Source: Rotaria macrura (lineage: Eukaryota > Rotifera > Eurotatoria > Philodinida > Philodinidae). From it: DNA of 64,000 nt. A program made the translations under genes and the position numbers. The notes under the pieces were generated by a model that saw nothing but the letters and a program-made list of their open reading frames with translations, searched no databases and had not been told where the DNA came from. Shown here piece after piece: positions 50,896 through 62,028 of the stretch. The stretch lies in contig OENT01000067.1 in assembly GCA_900239685.1 (NCBI GenBank), forward strand, positions 124,001-188,000. Reading direction: 5' to 3'. Position 1 is the first letter of the stretch, and each line of letters opens with the position of its first letter.

Positions 50896-51500
50896 GGTCA
50901 GCTGATTGAAGATCACATGGAAAGGAACATACCTTACCAGTCGTGTGTTCACCTCTTTTCCTCACAACGAATCAAAGATTGCGACTCGGTCAGCTGATCG
51001 AAGATCACATGGCAACGGAACATACATTATGAAACTTCTGCTCATCTTTTTTGCTCACTTCGAAGGAACGGGTGCAAGTCGGTGAGCTCATCAAAGATCA
51101 CATGGCATAGGAACATTCCTTACCAGTTCTCTGTACACCTCTTTTGCTCACTTGGCAGCAAAGTTTGAGACTCGGTCAGCTCATCGAAGTTCACAATGCA
51201 AAGGAACATTCCTCACCAGACTTCTCTTCACCTCTTTTGCTCCCTTCGAAGGAAAGGTTGCGGCATGGTCAGCTCATCGAAGGTCACATGGCAAAGGAAC
51301 ATTTCTTACCAGACTGCTATTCACCTGTTTCGCTCGCTTCGAAGGAAATTTTCGGACTCAGTGAGATCATCGAACATCACATAGCACAGGAATATTACTC
51401 ATAAGACTTCTGTTTACGTCTTTTGTGTTCTTCGAATCAAAGATCGCAAGTCGGTCAACTTGACGAAGAACACATGGTAAAGGAAATCGTATAAGAACAT
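50896..51500. repeat. 93-bp tandem repeat, about seven units
   Basis: Unit starts marked by GGTCAGCTSATCGAAGATCACATGG-like words lie at about 50896, 50988, 51081, 51174, 51267, 51360 and 51453. Spacing is 92 and then 93 bp. Each unit continues through an AAAGGAACAT-like word, a TTCACCTCTTTTGCTC-like word and a TTCGAAGGAAAG-like word. Units differ by about 10-25% by eye. Because 93 is a multiple of three, a frame can stay open across units. Units 4-6 give a 31-residue repeat (LGQLIEVHNAKEH), but the other units carry stops. Confidence 0.85.
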
Positions 51501-54278
51501 GCTTTACCAATCAACCATTCATCAATGATGGTAAGTTTGAAGTACACTGTTCGCTATAAAAATCAGTGCGTTTTTCATGTGACTAATGAATGATTATGAT
51601 CGGTAATATCATGTTTATTTATTTTCATCAATCTGAGAGAATTATCGGAACCTGTTTAGCTAATACGTCATCGAATTTCAAATGAATAGTCCTAACGAAA
51701 GGTCCATTCGCTTATTTCATCTGTTTTGAGCCACAATAGGTGCATTGATTGTAGCTCATTCACTATAGCATGACTAATGAATGTTCACGAGGCTTGAAGA
51801 GCTCCCAATATTTAGTGTTGTATACATCTATTTCCTACCGTCCACATCGAGCAAGATCCATGGATGACGACATCAAAAATCATAGGCTAATTGAATCATT
51901 GTCACCACCGTTATGTTCATTTATAATTTATTTTGAAATGAAGATTAAATATTGCCGATATGAATCGACGACCATATAACCAATCAATATACATTATCAG
52001 AATTTGATTCGCTTGTCTTATCTACTTAGAACTAAAAAATCCAAATTATGTTTCATCCGAAAGAATCTCATGGGACATCAACATATGTTCGCCAACGCAT
52101 GCATTCAAATATCTTTGTCAATGACCAAAGAAATGCTGGATATCAATGTGCTTGTAGAAGATTATAATTTTAAAGAACCAATATAACGCTTAATTTCATC
52201 TTTCCCCCAAGCTTTATATGAGTCGATGTTGCGTTTATCAAAACAAACTCTGGAAGAAGCCGCTCTTTTGAAAGATGACATGATGAGTGACTGCGTGTAA
52301 TTCTGCACATGGTCGTTTTCACTAATTTCCCTCACTTTGAAGTCAAGACGGTGAGTCAGTTAGTTGATCAAAATTCAGGTGTAATAGGAAATATTCTTAC
52401 TTGTGGGTTTCTGTTCATCTATTTTACTTAGTTTGATACAAATTCTTCGATTGAGGAATAAGTTCTATGATCGTGCTGCAAATGAATTGTCATCATCCAT
52501 TGCCAAATTGCCGGAGGATCTTGTTCATCTATTTCATGCACATAAAAGCAGAAATTCAAGCTGGATAAACATATCGTGAGTCACCAATGAAATGGATGAC
52601 AATCATCACCTGCTGGTTCTATAAATTTATCTCGCTTCCATTACACTTACTTTTTCGATTTTACATCTGAACGATGCTCGCAAACTAAATGAATACTTTA
52701 AAAAGTACCAATGGTCTTATTTAGCTATATCATTCATTTCAAAGTAAAACTACCTCTTTAATATAAACAAAAACGATAGCGTATCAAAGGAATTAGTCCA
52801 ATCAGTGTTCTGTTCCTTTATCTTATTTTTATTCTTCTGTTAAGACTCGAATTTCGTCTATAGATTCAAGATTACAAGAGAAATGAAAGATCTCAACGGC
52901 ATTTGCCACATTTGACACAAGAATTCTATTCCAGAATCTTACGCAGTTGCAATGAAATAGTTTCAGTTAGTGTAAGGATTGAATATTTCAATCAAAAATG
53001 AATCACTCTTAAGAAAATTACGTTTGTTGATCTTCAGGCTTTCAAAAAATACTAAGGAGTTCTTCAATGGACTACACTTCACATAAAAAGTGACTGAATA
53101 GAACGGCCCTTATTATTCGGTTCAATTATTTTCATCCTCACCCGTGTAAAGTCTCCTAGAATTAACTCATGACTAATTATAGAATAGATGAATGTTTACA
53201 ACAAAAATTCTGTTCATTTACTTTTCTCTATTCGGAGTGCATACTTTAAGATCTTGTATTAATCAATAATGACAGAATTAGTGAATCATTTTGATCATTC
53301 GAAAAGTAAGTGGCACAGTAAACACTTCACACTCTAAACAAATTCAAAAAATATCCAAGCTAAAAATAATTTTAATAGCTTCTTCTGTATGAAATATGAT
53401 AGGTAATGATGGTTACAGCATACAACAAGAAAAGTTGTTAACATTCCACAGACTATCCTACAAATTCATGCATGTCAAATAAAAAATCGACTTTCAGATA
53501 TTATATTTTTTTATATCTGTCCGATTCAGAACTATAAAAATTCCACTGTTGCCACGTATGAAATGATCTCTTGATGCTCAATACGGGCTAAGACACATCT
53601 CTAAAAATGTTACTTAAAAGAACCGACAAATGAATGTCACGAAAATAGCACGAGTTCTCATTTAAATTCAAATATCTCCATCGTCTTTTATATTTGAATT
53701 ATGTACAGATCGAATCGAAGTGAAAGTATTTTTCACTTCAATAATCGCGAGAACATTTACACCTAGAGATATAGAAATATACATGCGCAAACACTCGACA
53801 ACAGATTCGAAAGATACAATATTTGTGTCCATTTATATGAAATCAGTACCCCTGGGGCACTGACAGGAAGCAATTTGCACGGTAGGAAATCAATGATAAA
53901 TACGTCATGCAACGGTGACAAGGGTACGTATTTCATACCCTTTTCTTCTATGGCTGTCGCTAGATATGCTAGCTTCTTCTAGATAAAAAAAATGACGACT
54001 TTAATGCGACTGTCATGATTTTTACGAAATGCTTTTGATGAGAAAGTTATAGTTTTGCATATTGTGCTGCAATTAAAAAAAATCGGTAAATTTTTCAAAA
54101 GAAAATCGATTAGTGTCCACTTCATCGTCGGAGATTTCATCGTTTCTTTTATGTTTATCCTCAAGTTCTTGTGGGACATTTTTTCATTATTTTGACTAAA
54201 ACCATATCATGCCTTTCAATACTCTGACATTCTAGGCACACTATAAATGAAGCAAAGAGGAATCAATTTCATCAAGAA
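51501..54278. other. Intergenic, contains diverged copies of the 93-bp unit
   Basis: A degenerate match to the 93-bp unit lies near 52330-52440 (ctcactttgaag, then gtcagttagttgatca, ataggaaatattcttac and gtttctgttcatc). Shorter echoes (cttatttcatctgttttg near 51712; cttgttcatctatttc near 52511) suggest the array once extended further. ORFs at 51770-52186 are short and unrecognised. Confidence 0.45.
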
Positions 54279-54527
54279 CTCTGTAAAAAAAGGTGCCATA
54301 CTTAACCTTTTCCGGTATAATTTTATGAACATTTGTTAAATTCAAGCGAAAAAGTCGAGAACTTGATATGGTTTTACACACAAATCCGGAGCTGAAAAGA
54401 GATTCAGAAATGTTGGGTAAAACTAATAAAACGGTTTATAAAATTGTACCCAAGCGTAAGACCTTAAAAAGTTCTAGACCTTCACAAAAACCCTAAATGG
54501 TTCAAATGACGCTTTTTTTTTAGAGAG
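54279..54527. mobile_element. Probable MITE, ends CTCTGTAAAA / TTTTAGAGAG
   Basis: Left end CTCTGTAAAAAAAGG and right end (reverse complement) CTCTCTAAAAAAAAAG form a short inverted end of about 16 bp with one or two mismatches. Weaker pairing continues inside. It is 249 bp long with no ORF. The ends resemble those of the MITEs at 56216 and 44430. No clear target duplication is seen. Confidence 0.4.
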
Positions 54528-55236
54528 ATGGGACTTGGAATACACACAGGTTATATAAAAATCTGCAAAAAATGCTACCTCTTTTCTCAACCTTGGTGTA
54601 GGACCTCAAGTTTCACGAGCCATATTCCTGTGTTCTGGCGATCGAAAATATAAAAATATTTTTCTTTACTTTCCCGCTTTCACCTTTCCTTGTCTGAAAC
54701 TTCTGGAAAACAATACTATTTTGACTTACTACCAGACGTCATAAAGGAGTTCATATATAGGTTCTTCAGTGAATAATCTATGGAAATTTCACTCCGCTTT
54801 ACTTCTCTAGTAGAAGAAGTTCGGGAGCTGAAAATTGTAGGATGAGTACAACTGTGGGGGATCTAACATCCTCAGTGCCGGATACCATGCAGTTGCTTTT
54901 AAAAGAAAACATTAAGTTTGTGGAGATTGTCTCTAAGATATCCATAGCCCGTCAAAGAGTATTCTGAAGTATTAAGATAAGAAGCAATAGAAGTAGTTAA
55001 AATTTTGACTGTGATGGAATTTTCAAAGTTATCGAGCAAGATTACAACGAGTTATCCTTACTGACCTTCTTCGATATGTATGTGTTTCTGTTATTCGCTA
55101 GATAAATAGTTCTTTTTTCGGATCTCAACACAACGAAGACTAAAACTTAAAGAAAATATTTTGTGGCTCTTTATGAGCTCTACTAAATTGCAGGTAACAG
55201 TCTAGAATGTCCTTGTAAAAATGTCCTTTTCGAAAT

Positions 55237-55290
55237 GTCCTCGGGATTTGGTCCTCGGGATTTGGTCCTCGGGATTTGGTCCTCGGAATA
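55237..55290. repeat. 14-bp tandem repeat
   Basis: GTCCTCGGGATTTG is repeated with starts at 55237, 55251, 55265 and (partly) 55279. It is part of the left arm of the 918-bp element. Confidence 0.85.
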
Positions 55291-55680
55291 AAGCCCTTTA
55301 GACAAAATGTCCTTGGGACATGGTCCTTCCTGATTTAGTCCTTCGAAAAAATGTCCTCCATTATGAAAATGTCCTTTCACTAAAATTAAAATAATGCCAG
55401 ATAATTATGTTTAAAATGCAGTTTAGTTTATTATAACGGATTAAATTTCATTTTATTTTTCATTCGCAACAAAAAACAAAAGTCCACGTAATAAATCTTG
55501 CTGTGTAATTTGGTTATTGTGACACCGATTATATAATTCTGTAGTTCGTTGTTCAGCAATTCTAGACTTTGATCGTTTTGTACGATGTTGCATTCCAGAC
55601 TTCAATATCTCTCGGAGTATGTTTGAACCACAGCGTCATCTGCATTTCAGTAACATTATGTTTAAACAACAATTGACGAC

Positions 55681-56028
55681 TAGGGGTGTCGGCTTAGCAC
55701 CATCATTGTACTAACTAATGCTCTTTTTAATGTTTTTCCATTAGAGTTAAAAAAATAGCTTAATTCGTTTGTGCTAGTGTTAAAAAAATAATTTAAAGCT
55801 TTTCATTAATTTGAATTAGTATTAATATTAAAAATATCACTATTTAATACTAATACTCATGAAAAATTTATTATAAATAATGCTTTTTTAATGCTAGTTT
55901 TAATTCAATACTAACACTAAAGTATTAAATTATTTTTTAACAGTAGCAGTGCAGCATTAAGTTATTTTCTTAACTATAATACAAAAGTATTAGCTTTTTT
56001 AAAATACTAATGCAACCCGACAGCCCTA
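55681..56028. mobile_element. hAT-type MITE with intact 8-bp target duplication
   Basis: A 348-bp insertion begins TAGGGGTGTCGG and ends CCGACAGCCCTA, a 12-bp inverted end with one mismatch. TTGACGAC is found on both sides (55673-55680 and 56029-56036), a perfect 8-bp duplication as made by hAT transposases. The interior is very AT-rich with repeated TTAATACTAATA-like words. No ORF. It sits inside the 918-bp element and so is the later arrival. Confidence 0.85.
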
Positions 56029-56215
56029 TTGACGACGAAGGAGTTTTTCACATAAAGGACTATTTCCCGAGAACATTTCGTAAAGGACATTTTCTAAAGG
56101 ACATTCTAGCCTGTATTCAAATTGCACACTCAGTTTTTTAAACAATCCCCATTCGAATGAAAAGACAATGCATCCTGTTGATTCTATGATCTACATAGGT
56201 GCCCATCGAAACATA

Positions 56216-56364
56216 CTCTCTAAAAAAAGAAGTTCTCGGAAACCAGTGAAAAATGTTTCCGCTGGTTCTGAAACACATTTCTTACCCTTCAGAACTCTTT
56301 TAAGGGTTTCCGAACTATCTGAAACGTTTTTCGTTGGTTTCCGAGAACACATCTTTTTAGAGAG
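56216..56364. mobile_element. Foldback MITE, ends CTCTCTAAAAA
   Basis: A 149-bp hairpin element. Left arm CTCTCTAAAAAAAGAAG, then TTCTCGGAAACCA; the right arm is its reverse complement, with changes. TA precedes the left end, while AA follows the right. The two overlapping ORFs on opposite strands here simply mirror each other. Confidence 0.7.
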
Positions 56365-58344
56365 AAAATGAATATTGGTGGATGCCAGTGTGTTCATCTG
56401 ATTTTGCCTCATATTTATATCTTCTCTTTCAATTCTTAATTAATTTCTCTTCCATCTGAAGAACTTACTCTTAGGAGTGGACTATTTTACATAGATCTAG
56501 CATGATTCTTCATTAAACCTTGATTTTTACTACGATTTTGAACCAATCTTGATGAGGACTCTGTTTTACTTGGAAAAATTTTGGAAACAGGAATTATTAG
56601 GAGTCGAGAAAGAATCTTAAGCGTAACATGAAAGGATCTTAGAATAAGAAGCTCAAAATCTTGACAGATACTTTCAGAATTTCTCAAGAAATGAAAAAGA
56701 TTCAGCTTAGAATTACTTGATAGCACTGTACATAAGAAGATTCTGCAAACATGCTTCTTTTCAGAATAATAGTGATAAGAAAAACTGAATTTCGTATTCA
56801 GAGTTGTGTCTCAGTGCAATGCATGCTTCAAAATACATTTCTAGTTGACATCCTTGTTTCGAGAAAGAAAACGCTACTTTGGAGAGTTTTGAGGTAATTC
56901 CAGTAAGCTCTGAGTTGAGGATTACTAAATGAGGGTATATAATAACTTGTCGATGTGAATAGGAGAATAAGTTGTAAGCGTGAGATGCTAAATCATGTCG
57001 AAGTGAGAAAATACTAGCAGTACATATATTCAACACTGATAAAATGGTAGTCTACAAAATGCACGGAATTTTCCCACATATGGAATGCACTTTTATTTTA
57101 ATCATATGATCTTAAGAAAATAATACGAGGTCGTGAAGTCAATTTGATTTTCTGTGAAGCCATACAAAATTGTTTTGCTGGACAAGCTTGTGCATTAAAT
57201 CTTCTTCGCCGATTGTAGTTAAGAGACTTCTCATTATATCGATTTCTTTTTTATCGGATCAATCATAAGAAGAACTGTTGACCACGACGGAAGAGGATGA
57301 CAACACCTTGAATTCGTCATTCTTTTTATTTAGATCGTTGCTAAAATCGAATTAATATATGGCGTGACCATTGGCAGACATCAAGCTTCAGAAATGTGTT
57401 CTTCTTTTGGGGGGTACATATGAGGATTTAATATATAGACGGCAAACGATAGGTGATGAACAAGTAAATATGTGTACACAAAATCAAAAAATGGTTGGTG
57501 TAAATGCTTGGTTAAAGTAGTTAGGAGTGTACCAACAGGATTTAAGGTCTATATCTAGCTGTTGACTACAATTACAGACACATTAAACAGGTATTGAAGC
57601 GTACATGTATATTAGGAACAGTACCTTGTTTAAGGTAGTAGGAAAATGATCAATTAGAGCGATTTTCAAACGATGAAATAAAGAAATTCACAATAACGTT
57701 TAAAGTCACATTATTCAGAAGGAATAATTTTCTTAGCAAGTTATCTGTTTTCTTGAAAAGCTGTCGCTGGTTAATAACGCTAATTAAATAAACTATAGAG
57801 TATTAAAAGTCTCAGCGGTGCCCAATATTAGCATGCTGTACTAGGGTAAATCATATGAAAAGTTCGAGACAATCTGACGCTCAGAACGAAGTGGGTATAG
57901 TTGCTAACAGAAATATAGTTTCTTTCTGTTGGTCGAATAGTAGTCTGTAATATTGATATCAGCTAGTAACCAAGACACAGTTAATCAGAGATAAGTCTCA
58001 AAACATTGCTTAAATCAAAGAACCAAAGCAAACCTCTCGTCCACGAAACACTAACTTTTACAAAGAATTATACCTGTTTCTTTGGGAGGTTTCGATGCCG
58101 TTGATTTTTCCCATGATGTCGTGGTACGCTTCGGCAAAGAATCTAATACAGAAAAAGTATTTTATCATTACCGATAGGATGCTTTCATGTTGATAAAGAT
58201 GGAGACTTTGTCTCGTATTCCTAGTAATGATCCGGTGATCAATCTTATATATGTAGATCGGGAAGCTAGATTAGTTCATTCATACAGTGAATCAGAGCTT
58301 TCGAATAGCATTAGAAAAGTAATTCAAGTACTTCCATACGTATA
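56365..58344. other. Intergenic, no firm gene
   Basis: ORFs on the minus strand (56487-56726 and 56761-57036) have no recognisable domain. A protein-like stretch on the plus strand at 58187-58342 (INLIYVDREARLVHSYSE) ends exactly at the next MITE. It could be a coding remnant broken by that insertion, but no continuation is seen beyond it. Confidence 0.35.
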
Positions 58345-58721
58345 CACTGTAAGAAATAATCGCAGAATAATAAACCCTATGAAAAGGGTTTATTACACTC
58401 CTAAACTTTTCGTCGTTTGTTGACAGTTTCCTAAACCCTTTAAGGGTTTCGGAGAAACTCAAATACGGAAAAAAGGATTTATTATACGTTGCACTTTAAT
58501 AAACTCCTAAAGGTTTATTATGTCTATTAAACCCTCTTTAAGCTCATAAACCCTTTCCAGGTTTTACTAAAGTGCAACGTATAATAAACCCTTTTTTCCG
58601 CATTTGAGCTTCGCCGAAACCCTTAAAGAGTTTAGAAAACTGTCAATAAACGATGAATGGTTTAGGAATGGAATAAAACCTTTTCATAGGGCTTATTATT
58701 CTGCGATTATTTTTTACGGTG
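58345..58721. mobile_element. 377-bp foldback MITE, ends CACTGTAA, with AAACCC words
   Basis: The whole element folds back on itself: CACTGTAAGAAATAATCGC on the left and CACCGTAAAAAATAATCGC (reverse complement) on the right. The arms contain many copies of ATAAACCC or its complement. TA precedes the left end; the right side has TG, possibly a changed TA. It belongs with the element at 61303 by shared ends. ORFs overlapping it are artefacts of the arms. Confidence 0.8.
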
Positions 58722-59313
58722 TGTGGTTGTTTCAAAGTTTCTGTATTAAATTGGAAACCATGAACTATTCTTCTATGAATTCAACATATTTCTCGGTGTG
58801 TTTGGGTGTAGGTGTGAGTATTTCCAGTTCCATCTCAGATATTCACACCAACATACATCCACATCCAAAAGCCGATTCAAAGAATAAATAAGAACTGAAG
58901 AATATTTTAGCATTACATGACACAGTCTGTTTACGAAGTTGAGCTATACAAAAATGTGAGAAAAAAGCGGTTCTACTTGAAATAAAGGTATTTGAGGAAG
59001 TCAGTATTTGGATTAGAGAAATCATCCAATAGTACTTTTAAATTACATATTTTTTAAACGAAAATAATGAACTCTGTTCACTCTCCAGAAACTGTAATTA
59101 AGCTATGGAATCTGCAGTTCTGGAAATATTTGAACATATAGTACGATTTTCTGTGAGCATATTTGCTAATCGACAGTTTTTATAGGCTCGATGATTTTAT
59201 ATTTAGCAATTATTCTTTTATTTTTTCTTGATAGTTATTTTTCAAAGAAAAATAGGGTTCGACTAAGGAATATATTATTTTTGAGAACATACTTAATTCA
59301 ACTTTTCACTCAC

Positions 59314-59745
59314 CAGTATTCATCATTGTAGATGCAGCTGAAGTAGTTTGTGTACTCTCGTCGGATGCATTCAAAGTAGTTTGTATACTCGCGTTGCGTG
59401 TAGCGGGTGGAGCTCTCAACCGTTTAGTGTATTGCTTTAGACTTTTGATTTCCTCTTTCAGCTGCTCTATCTCTTGGTCACACTGTTGGATTTCTTGATT
59501 TAGTCGATCATTGTCCAACTGGGTGTATTGAAGTTTTTGATTTAGTCTTTGATTGTCCTTTTTGGTAAGTTGAATTTCTTCTTGGAGTTTTGGAATACCA
59601 TCACTGAGACTTTGAATCTTATTTTGATAGGTCGCACACTTTTTATTAAGAGCTTGATTATCAGCATCAAGCTTATTACATCGCTCTTTCAAACGCTCAT
59701 TTTCCTTCCCGAGTTGTTCGTAAATAGGCTTCTCAAAGTCAGACC
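59314..59745 (-). CDS. Coiled-coil protein, one internal exon
   Basis: An open stretch of 144 codons has a good splice acceptor on one side (TATTTTCAG before 59745) and a good donor on the other (GTGAGTG after 59314), so it looks like an internal exon. It encodes a long heptad-repeat coiled coil (KENERLKERCNKL, LTKKDNQRLNQKLQYTQ, IEQLKEEIKSLKQY) followed by a Ser/Thr-rich tail (NASIQTTLNASDESTQTT). I could not find convincing partner exons in the flanking 1 kb. It may be part of a structural protein gene or a broken one. Function unknown. Confidence 0.55.
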
Positions 59746-61302
59746 CTGAAAATAGAGAAAAACAGTTTCAAAATCACAAATTGATAATGATCATATGTAT
59801 CTAAATCAAAAACAATCAGGAATATTAGTTTCGTATTAAGATTTTGAGTCATAGAGCGAAATGACCATTCGATTAGATTTCACGTTTGAAGAAAACAGAT
59901 TCGCATTTTTTCCTTCAAATAATGATAAGAAATATTGTGATTATGCTTTTGATTAACTCAACTGTCCAGTTTGTATTGGTGTTCTTTTTTCAGGTATAAA
60001 GTACAGCAATTCGACGGAACATGCGATTCATTGCAAGGATAATCTATGATCTGGAGAAAACCGCATGAAAAAATCAGAAGAGCACTCGAAAAGTCCAAAT
60101 GTACCGGAGTTATTTCCTTCAATACTTGTCTATCGTTTACTATTCTTAATATCACGGCTACCCAGAATGATTTGAGATGAACTTCGACAAAAGAAAAACA
60201 TCGATGAGGGGTCCTGATATTCTGCCGCAAGTATATCTCAAGCTATTCTTTGTTCAATGGGAAAGATTCTCAATTCGCACATTAAATTCATTTGATTTAC
60301 TATCCTTCGATGATATTAGTAAGTACATTCTCAGGCCATCGATGAAATTTCATTTGACTATGGTACTATCTACAACGCATTGCCTTAGCTGTGTTTCTCT
60401 TGGATCATATAAATCAAATAATGTTCTTCTTGAACTGAATTTCTCTTGTCCACTCTTTTATTATTAGTGTTCTCTGAGAATTGATTGTACATCAAGAAAA
60501 CAATACGCTCAATACAGCAGCTGAAAGAATTAAAATGAAGATATGAACGCTCATGACTGAAGACAACATAAAATAAGCCTAGTTAGCGCTTACATGTCGA
60601 AGAAGACATAAAATACAATTCTTTAGCAATTAAGCAGGAAAATATTTCGTGCTTCGTATTTCTCCTGCAAAATTACTGTTGAGAAATTCACTTGATAATT
60701 GGGCAACACTACTCTAAAGCACAGTTACGTACAAGTATATTGACTGGCAGGGATCCATGATTATACGAAATATAGGTTTCATGCACCTTTAGACATCTTG
60801 GAACCACACCTACACCCTACTCCTAATATTCATCTTCTACGACAGACAATCAACTAATTTTATTTCGCTCCTATAATAGTTGCTCGAACTAGTAAACAGA
60901 GAATTTATTGGTTGCTATGCTCTTTTCTTCTGTCACTATAGTTTCTCCTAATTAGTTTCCAACTATGACTTAAAATCCCATTTAACAGCTGATTGAATTA
61001 CTCTTTATGTTCCTTAATCAATGCATTACATTGAGCTGACCTCGACCATTGAATCATTTTTAGATAGAACAAGATTTGTAAAATGCTAACGTGTTAATTA
61101 ATCGAATTACAGCAACATTGCATCTCTTAACTTTGAACTCAACTTTTAAGGAAACAGATACCACCGTTTCAACAATTCATTTTTTTACAGTTACATATCA
61201 GCCGAGAGACAGTGCGAAAGATGCAAGCAATTGGGTATATGATTTCCATCTGAAATCGAAACAAAAAAATGACCCATCATTTCAAAAAGAAATCAGGGAG
61301 TA
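59746..61302. other. Intergenic, no firm gene
   Basis: ORFs on opposite strands at 59958-60467 and the ORF at 61091-61393, which runs into the MITE arm, show no known domain. Possible upstream exons of the coiled-coil gene were looked for and not found. Confidence 0.4.
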
Positions 61303-61750
61303 CACTGTAAAAAATACGCGCAGAATAATAAACCCTTCAAAAGGGTTGATGAATTTCATAAACCCTTTTATATACCCTTTTAGGGTTTATTAATCTCATA
61401 AACCCTTTCATATACCCTTTGAGTTCATAAACCCTACGAAGGNNNNNNNNNNNNNNNNNNNNNNNNNNNNNNNNNNNNNNNNNNNNNNNNNNNNNNNNNN
61501 NNNNNNNNNNNNNNNNNNNNNNNNNNNNNNNNNNNNNNNNNNNNNNNNNNNNNNNNNNNNNNNNNNNNNNNNNNNNNNNNNNNNNNNNNNNNNNNNNNNN
61601 NNNNNNNNNNCCTTCGTAGGGTTTATGAACTCAAAGGGTATATGAAAGGGTTTATGAGATTAATAAACCCTAAAAGGGTATATAAAAGGGTTTATGAAAT
61701 TCATCAACCCTTTTGAAGGGTTTATTATTCTGCGCGTATTTTTTACAGTG
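61303..61750. mobile_element. Foldback MITE with identical 140-bp arms around an assembly gap
   Basis: Arms 61303-61442 and 61611-61750 are, base for base as read, exact reverse complements. They start CACTGTAAAAAATACGCGC and are rich in ATAAACCC words. TA lies on both sides (61301-61302 and 61751-61752). The centre is 168 N. The ends match the element at 58345. Exact arm identity suggests a recent insertion, or an assembly that used one arm to fill the other. Confidence 0.85.
61443..61610. other. Assembly gap of 168 N
   Basis: The gap falls exactly in the loop of a long palindrome, where hairpins often stop sequencing. The true length of the missing part is unknown. Confidence 0.99.
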
Positions 61751-61789
61751 TAGGGAATCGTCATAAATATTCCCCTCGAGGATTCAACC

Positions 61790-62028
61790 TGAATTCTGAA
61801 TTCATACATACGTGTATGTATACTATGGGTGTGTTTTTTTGGACAGGGGGTCTAGGGGGTCTTCCCTGAGTTCAGTTGAATTCTGAATTCTGAATTCGAA
61901 TCAAATCTAAATTCAGTGGAATCCAGAATTCAACTGAACTCAGGGAAAACCCCCTAGACCCTCTGTCCAAAAAAAAACACACCCATAGTATATATACATG
62001 CGTATATGAATTCAGAATTCAGTATTTA
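61790..62028. mobile_element. Foldback element around TATGGGTGTGTTTTTTTGG
   Basis: An inverted repeat of about 115 bp per arm: left TACTATGGGTGTGTTTTTTT, GGACAGGGGGTCTAGGGGG, then CCTGAGTTCAGTTGAATTC; right is the reverse complement with few changes. Outer parts are repeated GAATTC-type words. It lies just beyond the previous MITE. No ORF, no clear target duplication. Confidence 0.65.

Larger units (their letters stand above)
55197..56114. mobile_element. 918-bp element built of GTCCT motifs
   Basis: Left end ACAGTCTAGAATGTCCTT and right end (reverse complement) ACAGGCTAGAATGTCCTT start inverted repeats. The arms are rows of AATGTCCTT and GTCCTCGGGATTT words, about 180 bp long on the left and about 75 bp on the right. 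A small ORF on the minus strand at about 55450-55591 (QHRTKRSKSRIAEQRTTE) ends in a stop; it may be a captured or decayed coding piece. A hAT MITE is inserted at 55681-56028. I found no clear target duplication. Confidence 0.6.

Noticed and set aside
50896..51500. CRISPR-like array
   Set aside because: Units are directly adjacent 93-bp tandem repeats without distinct spacers, and the DNA is eukaryotic.
58187..58423. 78-codon ORF on the plus strand as a gene
   Set aside because: Its end lies within the MITE. The first 50 codons look protein-like, but no continuation was found, so it is only noted in the spacer entry.
61091..61393. 100-codon ORF on the plus strand
   Set aside because: Its C-terminal third is the MITE arm, and the N-terminal part has no known domain.
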